A stretch of 61,215 nucleotides of DNA from contig WRAN01000017.1 of the NCBI GenBank assembly GCA_009780185.1, positions 1 to 61,215 of the forward strand, written 5' to 3'. A program made the position numbers and the translations under genes. Within the stretch, counting starts at the first letter, position 1; each line of letters opens with the position of its first letter. The notes under the pieces were generated by a model. It was given only the letters and a program-made list of their open reading frames with translations. It did no database searches and was not told the origin of the DNA. This DNA is from Defluviitaleaceae bacterium. Its GTDB lineage: Bacteria; Bacillota; Clostridia; Lachnospirales; WQUN01. This document shows, piece after piece, positions 27,687 through 37,822 of the stretch.

Positions 27687-28784
27687 ATGACTGCCAGAGA
27701 TATTTTAACCCCCAATACCCCAAGTCTAGGCTTTGGGGCAATGCGTATGCCAGATTTAGACCACGCTAGGAAAATGGTAGATGCATACATGGAAAGCGGC
27801 TATAACTACTTTGACACAGCATATGCCTATGGTGGCTCGGAAGAATTATTGAAAAACACCCTAACCACCCGTCATCCCCGTGAAAGCTACATGCTGGCCA
27901 ACAAGCTTCCCCCATGGGAAATCAAGAAGCCAGAAGATATGGAAGCCACATTAAAGGAATCCCTAAAGCGCTGCGGCTTAGACTACATCGACTTTTATCT
28001 AGTCCATTCCATATCCGACGCCAGGGATCAGCACATCAAAGATATGGGCATGTTCGAGTTTGCTATGGAGCAAAAGAAGCGCGGCCTAGCAAGGCATGTA
28101 GGCTTTTCCTTCCATGGCTCTACCCAGTACCTGGAAGAAATACTAAACCGCCACCCGGAAATGGAATTTGTACAACTTCAACTTAACTATATAGATATCC
28201 TTCGTGGCCCGGCAGGTGAGTGGCAGGCCTTAGCCCTAAAGCACAATAAGCCAATCATAGTAATGGAGCCAATAAAAGGCGGTTCCCTTGCCAGCTTGCC
28301 GGAAGCGGCAGAAGCACTTCTCAAGGCTGCCGATCCTACTCGCTCTATAGCGTCATGGGCAATGCAATACGCCGCAACCCTTGAAGGTGTAACCAGCATA
28401 CTAAGCGGTATGTCCAGCCTAGAGCAAGTACAAGACAACCTAAAAACCTTCAAAGATCTAAAGCCCTTAACCTTAGATGAAATGGATCTACTGGAAAATG
28501 TGCTGAAAGAGATGAGCAAGGTATCCAGTATCCCCTGTACCGCCTGCAAATACTGCCACAAAGTCTGTCCAAAAGGGATTGATATCGCCACCTGCTTCTC
28601 CCTATACAATGAAGCAAAGCGTGGCGAAAGCCATATGTGGAACCGAAAAATGTTCTACAATCTTCTTCCTAACGCCACAAAGGCAAATAAATGTATAGAC
28701 TGTCAGCTATGTATAGAGTACTGTCCTCAGCAAATTAATATCCCTGGGGAACTGCAAATTGTGGATGAAGCGTTTAAAAATTAG
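27687..28784 (+). CDS. Aldo/keto reductase with C-terminal 4Fe-4S ferredoxin domain
   Basis: 365 residues from ATG 27687, set by GGAAGGAG at 27674-27681. The N-terminal TIM barrel has LGFGAMRMP, YNYFDTAYAYGGSE and a long QLNYIDI strand. The C-terminus carries CTACKYCHKVCPKGID and CIDCQLCIEYCPQQIN, two Cys clusters of bacterial ferredoxin type. This fused architecture is common in anaerobes and probably transfers electrons between an NAD(P)H site and Fe-S clusters. Substrate unknown. It lies 19 nt after the transketolase stop and is possibly co-transcribed with it. Confidence 0.9.
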   Translation: MTARDILTPNTPSLGFGAMRMPDLDHARKMVDAYMESGYNYFDTAYAYGGSEELLKNTLTTRHPRESYMLANKLPPWEIKKPEDMEATLKESLKRCGLDYIDFYLVHSISDARDQHIKDMGMFEFAMEQKKRGLARHVGFSFHGSTQYLEEILNRHPEMEFVQLQLNYIDILRGPAGEWQALALKHNKPIIVMEPIKGGSLASLPEAAEALLKAADPTRSIASWAMQYAATLEGVTSILSGMSSLEQVQDNLKTFKDLKPLTLDEMDLLENVLKEMSKVSSIPCTACKYCHKVCPKGIDIATCFSLYNEAKRGESHMWNRKMFYNLLPNATKANKCIDCQLCIEYCPQQINIPGELQIVDEAFKN

Positions 28785-28789
28785 AGATA

Positions 28790-28818
28790 TTGCCAAAATT
28801 TACATTTGCGTATATATT
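28790..28818 (+). promoter_or_regulatory. Sigma-A-type promoter of groES-groEL
   Basis: TTGCCA (28790-28795), a 17-nt spacer and TATATT (28813-28818). It lies directly before the CIRCE operator, so HrcA bound there would block early transcription. Confidence 0.75.
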
Positions 28819-28841
28819 ATCCCAACACTAAACTATTGTTA

Positions 28842-28868
28842 TTAGCACTCGCACGTAAAGAGTGCTAA
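28842..28868 (+). promoter_or_regulatory. CIRCE operator (HrcA binding site)
   Basis: A perfect inverted repeat TTAGCACTC - 9 nt - GAGTGCTAA, the consensus HrcA operator, in the 5' leader of groES. It predicts heat-shock control of groESL by HrcA. hrcA itself is not in the window. Confidence 0.98.
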
Positions 28869-28897
28869 CAACACAAAAATTATCTTCAAGGAGGTAG

Positions 28898-30822
<1,925 letters not shown>

Positions 30823-30853
30823 TATTAAGCCAGCATACTAATATGTAGTAAGG

Positions 30854-30898
30854 AAGGCTGTAGCAGACTGGAAATCCAGTGCTACAGCCTTTCTTTGT
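30854..30898 (+). terminator. groESL terminator
   Basis: A 12-bp outer stem (30854-30865 with 30880-30891) extended by an inner ACTGG/CCAGT pairing and followed by T-rich sequence. Confidence 0.93.
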
Positions 30899-30951
30899 TT
30901 TATGCGTTGTGAATTTATTTTGTGGCAGGCGTATTGCTTTCGTAGAGGGCC

Positions 30952-31126
30952 GCGCGTGGGGATAAGAGCTAATTTTAGCCCATGCTCCGGCTGATACCAA
31001 ACAGCCTCAGGCGGGGAAAAATGCTGCTTATACGCGGGTTGTCACCCGCATAAACAGCGTTTTTCCGCCGTCTGAGTCTGCTTGGCGCCTCCACAGGGGC
31101 TAAAATTAGCTCTTATCCCCACGCGC
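30952..31126. repeat. Long palindromic element P1 with conserved core
   Basis: A 175-bp element in the 448-nt gap between groEL and the convergent Pro-Ser protein gene. The outer arms are a perfect 30-bp inverted repeat (30952-30981 and 31097-31126). Between them a 115-bp core also folds on itself: 30997-31009 with 31073-31085, GGCGG/CCGCC (31010-31014 with 31065-31069), an A-rich/T-rich stem, and an apical GCGGGT-TGTC-ACCCGC hairpin (31034-31049). The core recurs at 57709-57821 with roughly 85-90% identity by eye, inside arms of largely different sequence. The rest of the gap holds three A-rich tandem copies of AAAAGCAAAA (31157-31203). Confidence 0.9.
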
Positions 31127-31199
31127 TTCGTTGTATTTCGCTTGCGTTGTTAAGATCAAAAGCAAAACCGTTAAGATTAAAAGCAAAAAAATCAAAAGC

Positions 31200-31244
31200 A
31201 AAACCCCCGGTATGCTCTTTTTTTATGAGCATACCGGGGGTTTT
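31200..31244. terminator. Terminator of the pilus locus (minus strand)
   Basis: A perfect 18-bp stem (31200-31217 with 31227-31244) with A/T-rich bases at the ends, so it works in both directions. It lies 26 nt beyond the stop of the Pro-Ser protein. Confidence 0.92.
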
Positions 31245-31270
31245 CTTGTTACCTGATATCTATATTCCCC

Positions 31271-32446
31271 TTACTTATCATTGTTGAGGAAATCGTCTAA
31301 GCGCTTTTCGCGGTCGTAGCGGGATTTATTGGTGCGGTATTCGCCTGCTGCTTCGGTTTGCTTTTTGGTTATAGAGATTATGCCATATGAGGCAATTCCT
31401 AGACCCATAACTGCCCCGAAGATAATGAAGCTTATTGCTATGGGGTTGGTTTGGGGGTTAGGTCTATTGCCACTTTGTGGGGTTGGAGATGGAGTAGCGG
31501 ATGGCGATGGACTGGGCGAAGGCGATGGGCTCGGTGAGGGTGATGGAGAAGGGCTGGGTGATGGACTTGGGGAAGGTGATGGAGAGGGGCTGGGGGATGG
31601 ACTTGGAGAGGGTGATGGAGAAGGGCTAGGGGATGGACTTGGCGAGGGTGATGGAGAAGGGCTAGGGGATGGACTTGGTGATGGAGAAGGACTAGGGGAT
31701 GGACTTGGAGAGGGTGATGGAGAAGGGCTAGGGGATGGACTTGGAGAGGGTGATGGAGAAGGGCTAGGGGATGGACTTGGCGAGGGTGATGGAGAAGGGC
31801 TAGGGGATGGACTTGGAGAGGGTGATGGAGAAGGGCTAGGGGTTGGATATGGAGACGGTGAAGGGCTTGGCGTTGGATATGGCGAAGGGCTTGGAGATGG
31901 AGTTGGGTCTGGAGATGGGCTTGGCGAAGGATCTGGACTTGGTGATGGCGAAGGGCTTGGAGTCGGTGGTGGTGAAGGTTCGCTTGTTCCTATAACCGGA
32001 TTTCGTTTCCACTCAGCGTAAAATCTTGTACCTGCAATCAAAGGCGCGCCTTCTATTACCATCTCTTCACCTACTCCGTGTGGAGCAACAACAAAGGCTA
32101 GTGATTGAGGCGATGTACCGTCACCATGTCTATCCCAGGACCAACCCATGAAAAGATATAATGGCCTGGTTGGTCTTGGTGGGAAAAGTTCCCTATGAGC
32201 TTCTGTTATATGGGTTGTTGCAGGAAACGTCACCTGTACCTCTCTTGGGCTTCCTGAACCGACACCAAAGGTACCTGGATCGGCAATAAATGTTACAGTT
32301 ATACCCTCCGAGGTTTCATCTGCTATAGTGTCGCGGGAAGGTGAAATTATCCCCAGCACCATAACTGCTACTAGCACTGATATTAATAGCATCACCTTTA
32401 GCAGTGTTTTTTGGTTCATTTCATTTTTGTTGATGGTGTTCATCAT
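31271..32446 (-). CDS. Membrane-anchored Pro-Ser repeat protein with InlB-like domain
   Basis: 391 residues from ATG 32446, supported by GAGAGGAG; the upstream open frame lacks such a site. An N-terminal membrane segment or signal (about 15-40) is followed by an InlB-like beta domain (about 50-145, with VTFIADPG, YLFMGWSWD and FYAEW). About 160 residues of almost uninterrupted Pro-Ser dipeptides come next, then a C-terminal membrane helix (ISFIIFGAVMGLGIASYGII) and a charged tail (KSRYDREKRLDDFLNNDK). No LPXTG is present. The Pro-Ser stretch should be a stiff wall-spanning stalk. It is the last gene of the minus-strand pilin and sortase set. It could be an accessory or tethering protein; function is inferred. 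Confidence 0.8.
   Translation of the reverse strand: MMNTINKNEMNQKTLLKVMLLISVLVAVMVLGIISPSRDTIADETSEGITVTFIADPGTFGVGSGSPREVQVTFPATTHITEAHRELFPPRPTRPLYLFMGWSWDRHGDGTSPQSLAFVVAPHGVGEEMVIEGAPLIAGTRFYAEWKRNPVIGTSEPSPPPTPSPSPSPSPDPSPSPSPDPTPSPSPSPYPTPSPSPSPYPTPSPSPSPSPSPSPSPSPSPSPSPSPSPSPSPSPSPSPSPSPSPSPSPSPSPSPSPSPSPSPSPSPSPSPSPSPSPSPSPSPSPSPSPSPSPSPSPSPSPSPSPSPSPSPSPSPSATPSPTPQSGNRPNPQTNPIAISFIIFGAVMGLGIASYGIISITKKQTEAAGEYRTNKSRYDREKRLDDFLNNDK
31486..31976 (-). repeat. Tandem 6/18-bp repeat encoding Pro-Ser
   Basis: A tandem array of units reading GGTGATGGAGAAGGGCTAGG-like on the plus strand, with a higher-order period of about 48 nt in the middle. It is prone to slippage, so its copy number may vary between strains or be misassembled. 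The opposite strand has a long spurious Gly/Asp/Glu open frame. Confidence 0.9.
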
Positions 32447-32498
32447 ATTTCTCCTCTCGTGAGGTGCTCTTTTTATATTTACATAAGCCCTGATGGGT

Positions 32499-34781
32499 TT
32501 AGTCATGTACTCGTACAGCGAATATCAACAGTCTATGTGTATTTACTCTATAAGGGTGACAGGTTAGTAGGGTTATCATGTCTGTTCCATCACCGTGGAT
32601 TAGTATTGGGCCTCTATCGTCGAAGTCTATTGTATGGTCTACTATTTCGTAACCTACTACCATGTATCTCAGGGTTTGGTAAGGGTTAGTGATTAGGATT
32701 ATTTCATTGGTGTTCATCAGTTGGTCTAAGTCACTAAACATCCTTGCCCTGGTTAGGCCTCTGTGGGCGGTTATTACGGCATTGGTATTGGGGCCGCCTA
32801 CGGGTAGGGATGTGTGGGTCATGTGTCCTGCGCCTCGCAGCATATTGCGTTCTGAGGCTCCTGCAAAAATCGGGATTCTTATGTTGATGGCTTCTATGGT
32901 TATAAATCCTAGCATTTCGTCTGAGATGCCTGCGTTTTGCGTTACGCTGAAGTCTACTTCTTCTGATGATTCGAGGTCTGTAAGGGCTTCTTGCTCATTT
33001 TCATATAGGTCGTTGTTGTGGTTTATCATCTGGTTATTGAGCCAGTATAAAGGATCTTGGTTTAGGTCAAAGTTGAATATAAAATCCAGGTCAAAATCCT
33101 CATAGTTCCAGTCCTCGGCTAGTAGGTCCGCTATTGGAGTGTCTCCAATGTAGAGTCCGCCGGAGGGGCCGATACTAAGGTTACCCATGGAAACATTGCC
33201 GCCGTTGGTTCCTATATAAACTCCGTTACCTATGTTAACGTAAAGGTCTCCGTTTTGTGCCATGTATAAGTATGAATCGTATTGATTGTCTTGGTCTTGC
33301 CCTGGCGCTTGTACAGGTGCGAGGCCACTAAAGCCGTTGGAAGCAATGGTTATATCCGCTATTCTTATGTAACCGTTGCTGCCTAGAGGTTGGCCTCCTA
33401 GGGTAAGATAACCGCCGGAGTTTACAGATAACTGACTTACATATCCAAGTGTGTGATTGCCTATTGTTAATGTAGCGGTTTCTCCGTTTACGCCGTTGGT
33501 TGAGGCTATGGGCAAACTGCTTACCGTTGTCCAAAATGATGTTACTTCATTGATCCAGCGCTGTTGTATGAAATGGCTGGAATCGTCTAAATTTTCAATC
33601 CAGTTTTCAATTAAGTTTTCCGCGTATCTATCATACATTTGCCGTCTTATTTGGGGGTAGAGGGCAATGCTTCCCCCTATCAGTAACATGAGTATGGCCA
33701 TCCCGGCCATCGCGTAGCGCCTGAAGGCGCTGGAGTATTGCTTTTTATGGCGCTTTGGTGCCTGGGTGCGCTCTGGAAGAGGGGTTGCTCGCTCGTATAC
33801 ATATACGTGCTGAGGTGCCCTCGTTGTATGCGTGGGTTGGGGTGGGGCGTGTTGCCCCGGTATTGAGATATAAGGATCATCATCAAATGGGGTGGCCTGG
33901 GCAGCTGCTGCCCCGGCAAGTACCCCTGCGGGTACACGGATGGCTTTCTTTTTCCATCTGGTTCGGATAATCCGTACTACTTGGTAGATGCAGAATACAA
34001 GTAAAAAGAACAGGAAGGCACCAAAAGCGGTGGTAAGCCTCCAGTTGGTTTCTATTACAGAGATTACAGGTTCTATGGCTTCCGCCATGTTTAGCTGATA
34101 TGGCACACGGGTGCCTCGAAGTAGTAGTCTATGAGTATTGACTGCTAAAGGGGTACAGGTAATGAGAGTGACAAAATCCTCACCAGGGTAGATGCGAATA
34201 AGCTCTACTTCGTGAGGTTCTACAATATCTATCTGGACAACCCGGTAGGCCAGGCGTTGGTTTAAAACATTGATAAAAAAATAGTCTCCTATGTATACCC
34301 TGTTATCCAGTAAGTCAGTAAACATACGAGCGCTGGAAAGGCCGGAGTGAGCGGTAATTACAGCATGGGTACCTTCTCCACCGACAGGAAAGGAAGTACC
34401 GGTTAGATGCCCAGCAGCCCTGTCAAGCACAGCAGAGCTGGTGCCATGGTGTACAGGCATGTTGATATTTACAGAAGGCACTTCAATAGTAGCCATAACG
34501 CCGCCAACATTGAGGGTGTGTATATATTCCTCAGGAAGGGCATCAACCTCAGCAAAAGGGTCTGAGATATTTATCTCGCCAATGGAAGCATTAAAGTCAT
34601 GGGCACGTTGAAGCTCGTACTCTATACGCTCTTGTTGCATTGCGGCTACATCTTCTACATATGTATCCAAAATCCCGGACTGGATACGCCCATTCCACCA
34701 ACTTGCAACATCGGGGTAGACAAAGAATCCGACCCCGGCGATTAATGTAAGTATGAGAAATATGGTTGATAACTTTCGCAT
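32499..34781 (-). CDS. Tandem double sortase (two class-C-like sortase domains in one chain)
   Basis: 760 residues from ATG 34781 (AAAGGAG upstream). Domain 1 follows a membrane anchor and carries H145 (ITAHSGLSSARMF), C209 (TLITCTPLAVNTHRL) and R218. A membrane helix (about 245-270), a basic Pro-rich cytoplasmic-looking loop and another membrane helix (about 345) lead to domain 2. Domain 2 has H673 (ITAHRGLTRARMF), C741 (TLLTCHPYRVNTHRL) and R750. Both catalytic triads are complete. An insertion of about 150 residues of Gly/Asn-rich beta repeats (LGGQPLGSNGYIRI, YIGTNGGNVSMGNL) precedes domain 2. Class C sortases polymerise pilins, and separate enzymes are the rule. The neighbouring LPMTG pilin is the obvious substrate. 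Confidence 0.92.
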   Translation of the reverse strand: MRKLSTIFLILTLIAGVGFFVYPDVASWWNGRIQSGILDTYVEDVAAMQQERIEYELQRAHDFNASIGEINISDPFAEVDALPEEYIHTLNVGGVMATIEVPSVNINMPVHHGTSSAVLDRAAGHLTGTSFPVGGEGTHAVITAHSGLSSARMFTDLLDNRVYIGDYFFINVLNQRLAYRVVQIDIVEPHEVELIRIYPGEDFVTLITCTPLAVNTHRLLLRGTRVPYQLNMAEAIEPVISVIETNWRLTTAFGAFLFFLLVFCIYQVVRIIRTRWKKKAIRVPAGVLAGAAAAQATPFDDDPYISIPGQHAPPQPTHTTRAPQHVYVYERATPLPERTQAPKRHKKQYSSAFRRYAMAGMAILMLLIGGSIALYPQIRRQMYDRYAENLIENWIENLDDSSHFIQQRWINEVTSFWTTVSSLPIASTNGVNGETATLTIGNHTLGYVSQLSVNSGGYLTLGGQPLGSNGYIRIADITIASNGFSGLAPVQAPGQDQDNQYDSYLYMAQNGDLYVNIGNGVYIGTNGGNVSMGNLSIGPSGGLYIGDTPIADLLAEDWNYEDFDLDFIFNFDLNQDPLYWLNNQMINHNNDLYENEQEALTDLESSEEVDFSVTQNAGISDEMLGFITIEAINIRIPIFAGASERNMLRGAGHMTHTSLPVGGPNTNAVITAHRGLTRARMFSDLDQLMNTNEIILITNPYQTLRYMVVGYEIVDHTIDFDDRGPILIHGDGTDMITLLTCHPYRVNTHRLLIFAVRVHD

Positions 34782-34825
34782 AAGGGCGGCTCCTTTCAAG
34801 ATATAGTAATTACGATATGTAATAT

Positions 34826-34858
34826 AAGATGGGGCAGGGGTTTACCCTGCCCCATCTT
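34826..34858 (-). terminator. Hairpin between pilin and sortase genes
   Basis: A perfect 14-bp stem (34826-34839 with 34845-34858) and a 5-nt loop. On the minus strand it is followed only by an interrupted T-rich stretch, so it may be a partial terminator that keeps pilin mRNA above sortase mRNA. Confidence 0.75.
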
Positions 34859-34901
34859 TAGGCTTTAGCTTAATCTAAGCTTTGGCTGTTTTTGTTTAAG
34901 A

Positions 34902-36968
34902 TTACTGAACGCTAGGTCTTACGTTGCTGCCTTTATCTTTCTTGCGAGCAAGGAAGAGGAAGAGGCCTGCAATACCCATAAGGGATACGCCAGCAGCTGT
35001 GAACGCGATTGTGCCTGCACCACCGGTCATTGGAAGTACGAAGTCGCGGGTATTGGTGAAGGTTGTATCATGCACAAATGATGGAGTATATTGGCTCTCA
35101 ATACCTACAATAGAAAGCTGTTGTGCTGCTTCAATCCTACGGTAAGGACGTCCATCGCTACCTAGAGGAGCAATAACCTCTAGCAAGTAGTAGGTGCCTA
35201 TTGGTAAGTTGAAGAATAATGCATGACCTGCACTTGGAGCTGGTGTACGGGCAGGAATGTTAGCGATATTAACACCACGATAAGTTGGGGTGGCTAAAGC
35301 AAGGCCTGAAATATTAGCAGCTTCAAATTGCGCAGCTGTAATTGTAGAACCTGCAACACCACCAGAAATTGCAACTCTTACTGGTTCTGCGCCAGCATCT
35401 GGTACGCCAGCAGTTACATCTGATGCACAGAACAAGAAGAATACAGCACCGTTCAATGCAACATTAGATGGGTTTACTTTTCTTACAACAAGATCATGAA
35501 CTTCAACAGCTGGGATTGTTGGGCCAGGTGTTGGGGATGCGTTAGGATCTCCATCGTTATCACCAAAGTTGTAAGTTGGTCTTGTTCCATAGTTGAGGTC
35601 GAAAACGTTGGTTACATAGTTCCAGTCGGTTGCTTCGTCTAAGGTTAATATGGTATTGAAAGATACGCGTAAAACACCATTACCATCTAGTAGACCGTCA
35701 TCAGACATTTGTTGAATTGCACCTTCATATAGGCGAAGAACAAATAGTTGATTGCTTGTTCCTGCAACGCCACCAGTTACAGTTAATGACCAATTAGGAG
35801 TACTGCCATCCATTCTTGGTAAGTTTGCAAAAGTAGGAGTAGCTCCAGCTCCAGTTTGGAAGGTAACTGTTAGTATATGATTTGTGTCAGAGTTGGTAGG
35901 GCCAGATCCAGCTGGATCGTACATTTCTAGAAGCAATGCACCTAGATTTGGATCTGCAACAGTTCCGCCGAACAATTCATCGCTTATAACTATGAAGGAA
36001 TCAACAGTGTGACCATCGCCAACTCTGTGACCTTCTACAGTATGATCGTTGATGAGAAGATTCTCGATATCAGTAGGCATACCAACTTCAATGTTCCATG
36101 GGATTCTTACACGGTTTCCTGGCAGAATAACAACATTTTGTTGATCTACTGTCTTATTAACACCTGGAGGTGTTTGTTGCTTAGGGAATATATGAAGATC
36201 ATATACCCATTGTGGGGTACCACTAACATGATTGTGCATGAAAGTTGGCAAGTTTACTAGGAAAGGAGTAATGATATCGAATCGCTCGGTGTAGCTAAGT
36301 TGTGGATTAGTGCTTTCACCAACGCCGCTGCCACGATTTTCATTGTACACTTCCCATACTAACCATAAACCATGAGCTGGTGCGCCACCTTCGGTCAGCA
36401 TTGCACTTGTAAATTGTGCTAGACCGGTAGTTCCTGTGGTGGTTTGATGAGCGCCTACAACTCCAGGAATACCATCTGCTGGTACTGCTGTTGCAGTAGT
36501 ACCTGTGCTGGTTACATAGAAACCAGGGTGACCAGTTACTGCCCATGCTTGTGTACCACTTGGTGCAGTAGTAGGGGTAGGATTAATTTCACCATTTATA
36601 ATAGCGGTTCTTACACCTGTTGTACCTCCCTCAAGTGTTGAAGAGCCTGCAGCTCCTGGAGGATCAGTGATAGTAGCAGGTGAAAAGTCAACAGGAACTT
36701 CAATACGGATCATACGCCAGATTGCGTTGTGTACATATTGTGGGGTTCCTGGTGCTGTTGTAGATCCTGGTGCTACAAGAGTAGGCAATAAGCCTAGTAA
36801 GTGGTGGACTGTCAGTGAAATAGGAGTGTTGGGGTTCCTACCTGACCAGTCATGTTGTGGTGGTGGTGTTGGTGATGGGTTACCTGCAAATACAGTTACG
36901 CCAGAGCTAAGTACCATAGCAAAAGCTAGAACTGCGGCAATGAATTTTCTCATCATTGCTTTTCTCAT
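34902..36968 (-). CDS. Sortase-assembled pilus shaft protein (SpaA-type major pilin, LPMTG)
   Basis: 688 residues. A signal peptide (MRKAMMRKFIAAVLAFAMVL..., cleavage near VFA-G) is followed by Ig-like pilin domains. A candidate pilin motif is WVYDLHIFPKQQ, with K263 as the likely polymerising lysine; the canonical form is YPK. A later SpaA-like domain with an E-box-like YYLLEVIAPLG comes next, then the sorting signal LPMTG (codons at 35022-35036, residues 645-649), a membrane helix and RKKDKGS. It is the first gene of the minus-strand locus with the double sortase and the Pro-Ser protein. AGAAGGAGAG precedes the start. The repeat-rich N-terminal region (Thr/Pro/Gly) is unlike classic SpaA, but assembly into pili is well supported by motif plus neighbours. 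Confidence 0.88.
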   Translation of the reverse strand: MRKAMMRKFIAAVLAFAMVLSSGVTVFAGNPSPTPPPQHDWSGRNPNTPISLTVHHLLGLLPTLVAPGSTTAPGTPQYVHNAIWRMIRIEVPVDFSPATITDPPGAAGSSTLEGGTTGVRTAIINGEINPTPTTAPSGTQAWAVTGHPGFYVTSTGTTATAVPADGIPGVVGAHQTTTGTTGLAQFTSAMLTEGGAPAHGLWLVWEVYNENRGSGVGESTNPQLSYTERFDIITPFLVNLPTFMHNHVSGTPQWVYDLHIFPKQQTPPGVNKTVDQQNVVILPGNRVRIPWNIEVGMPTDIENLLINDHTVEGHRVGDGHTVDSFIVISDELFGGTVADPNLGALLLEMYDPAGSGPTNSDTNHILTVTFQTGAGATPTFANLPRMDGSTPNWSLTVTGGVAGTSNQLFVLRLYEGAIQQMSDDGLLDGNGVLRVSFNTILTLDEATDWNYVTNVFDLNYGTRPTYNFGDNDGDPNASPTPGPTIPAVEVHDLVVRKVNPSNVALNGAVFFLFCASDVTAGVPDAGAEPVRVAISGGVAGSTITAAQFEAANISGLALATPTYRGVNIANIPARTPAPSAGHALFFNLPIGTYYLLEVIAPLGSDGRPYRRIEAAQQLSIVGIESQYTPSFVHDTTFTNTRDFVLPMTGGAGTIAFTAAGVSLMGIAGLFLFLARKKDKGSNVRPSVQ

Positions 36969-37790
36969 GTTTCATCTCTCCTTCTGAGATATATTTTTCT
37001 TTTTTGTTAAAACGCGTATCCCACGCCTCAACTAAATATGTTACCTCCAATCATGGCAAATTCGCTTGTGTATGTACTCAACAACCAGTCTGTAACGTAA
37101 GGTGGCTTTGCCTGCCATGTAAAGGAAGGGTAAACAACAATTTTAAATCTTACTTATTTTACTCTAAATTCCATAAAACTCAATACTAAATAAAAATTAT
37201 TTTTTGCTACGGGTCGGCCCCATCGAGTAGGGGCAGGGTGCCTGGGTTGTAATCCATGTTGATTACCTCCTCGTGGCTCATAAGCCATTATTTAATGCCC
37301 TCGGCGCTTACTTGCTCAGCGACTTGAGTGCATTGTACCTTGTACAATGGCCTAAATCAAGGGTTTTTTATTACATAACTGCTACATATTGCTTACTGCT
37401 TTGTTAAAGAAACTTACATGGTAAAGCCTCGCTAGTATATGTACTACAAACCCTTGAAGCTATGTTATGCGGTTTGTTACGGGGTGGTTAGAGATTGCGC
37501 GCTTGTCCTTGGGGTACCCCGACCCAGAACTGGATGATAGTTTAAACTGTTTTGAATTAATTTGCAAGAGCAAATTTTTTCATTGGGTTTTGTGGCGGTT
37601 GAGTAGGGGTTGGGGTGGTGATGTGTTGTATTATAGTCTGGGATTTGGGGTTTGTAAATGTGATTTGGTGGTAGTTGTGGGTGTGGGGCTTCTTAATATA
37701 TATGTAGTTGTTTTTTTGTGGTTTGGGTTTTGATGATACCGACAAAGGTTTTTTCGGTTTTGGTAATTTGGTGAGAAGCGATTTTATGTA
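36969..37790. other. Long intergenic region upstream of the pilin gene
   Basis: About 820 nt. The pilin leader (36969-37200) is AT-rich with no convincing riboswitch. A minute open frame with an excellent ribosome site lies at 37207-37257. A hairpin (37331-37338 with 37342-37349, flanked by CTTGA/TCAAG and followed by GGTTTTTTATT) occupies 37323-37370 and could terminate plus-strand transcription. From about 37600 the plus strand is G/T-rich and resembles 42440-42510, the matching flank of the duplicated module. The apparent 88-codon plus-strand frame here looks like noise. Confidence 0.6.
37207..37257 (-). CDS. Possible 16-residue leader or remnant peptide
   Basis: ATG 37257 lies behind GAGGAGGTAATCAAC, one of the best ribosome sites in the window, yet the frame ends after 16 codons (MDYNPGTLPLLDGADP). 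It could be a leader peptide of the pilin locus or the start of a decayed gene. No wider homology could be tested. Confidence 0.3.
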   Translation of the reverse strand: MDYNPGTLPLLDGADP

Positions 37791-37817
37791 AAAAAATAGC
37801 GCCCAGGGGTGGGCGCT
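37791..37817 (-). terminator. Terminator of truncated nuclease gene
   Basis: An 8-bp GC stem (37798-37805 with 37810-37817), GGGG loop on plus, followed on the minus strand by a T-rich run. The equivalent for the intact copy is at 42545-42567. Confidence 0.75.
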
Positions 37818-37822
37818 TGGGG

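Noticed and set aside
31486..31976. Regular repeat array considered as a CRISPR
   Set aside because: There are no unique spacers between repeats; the period encodes Pro-Ser in a continuous reading frame.
31329..32021. 230-codon plus-strand frame rich in Gly, Asp and Glu
   Set aside because: It is the antisense shadow of the Pro-Ser repeat, with no start context and no unique sequence.
37040..37140. Possible c-di-GMP-I riboswitch in the pilin leader (GCAAAGCC and CTGGTTG on the minus strand)
   Set aside because: Some core words resemble the class, but the closing stem and the 5' GGCAAACC part are missing, so the fold cannot form.
37467..37733. 88-codon plus-strand open frame
   Set aside because: G/T-biased low-complexity translation, no ribosome site and no protein-like pattern. 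It overlaps a repeated flank of the duplicated module.
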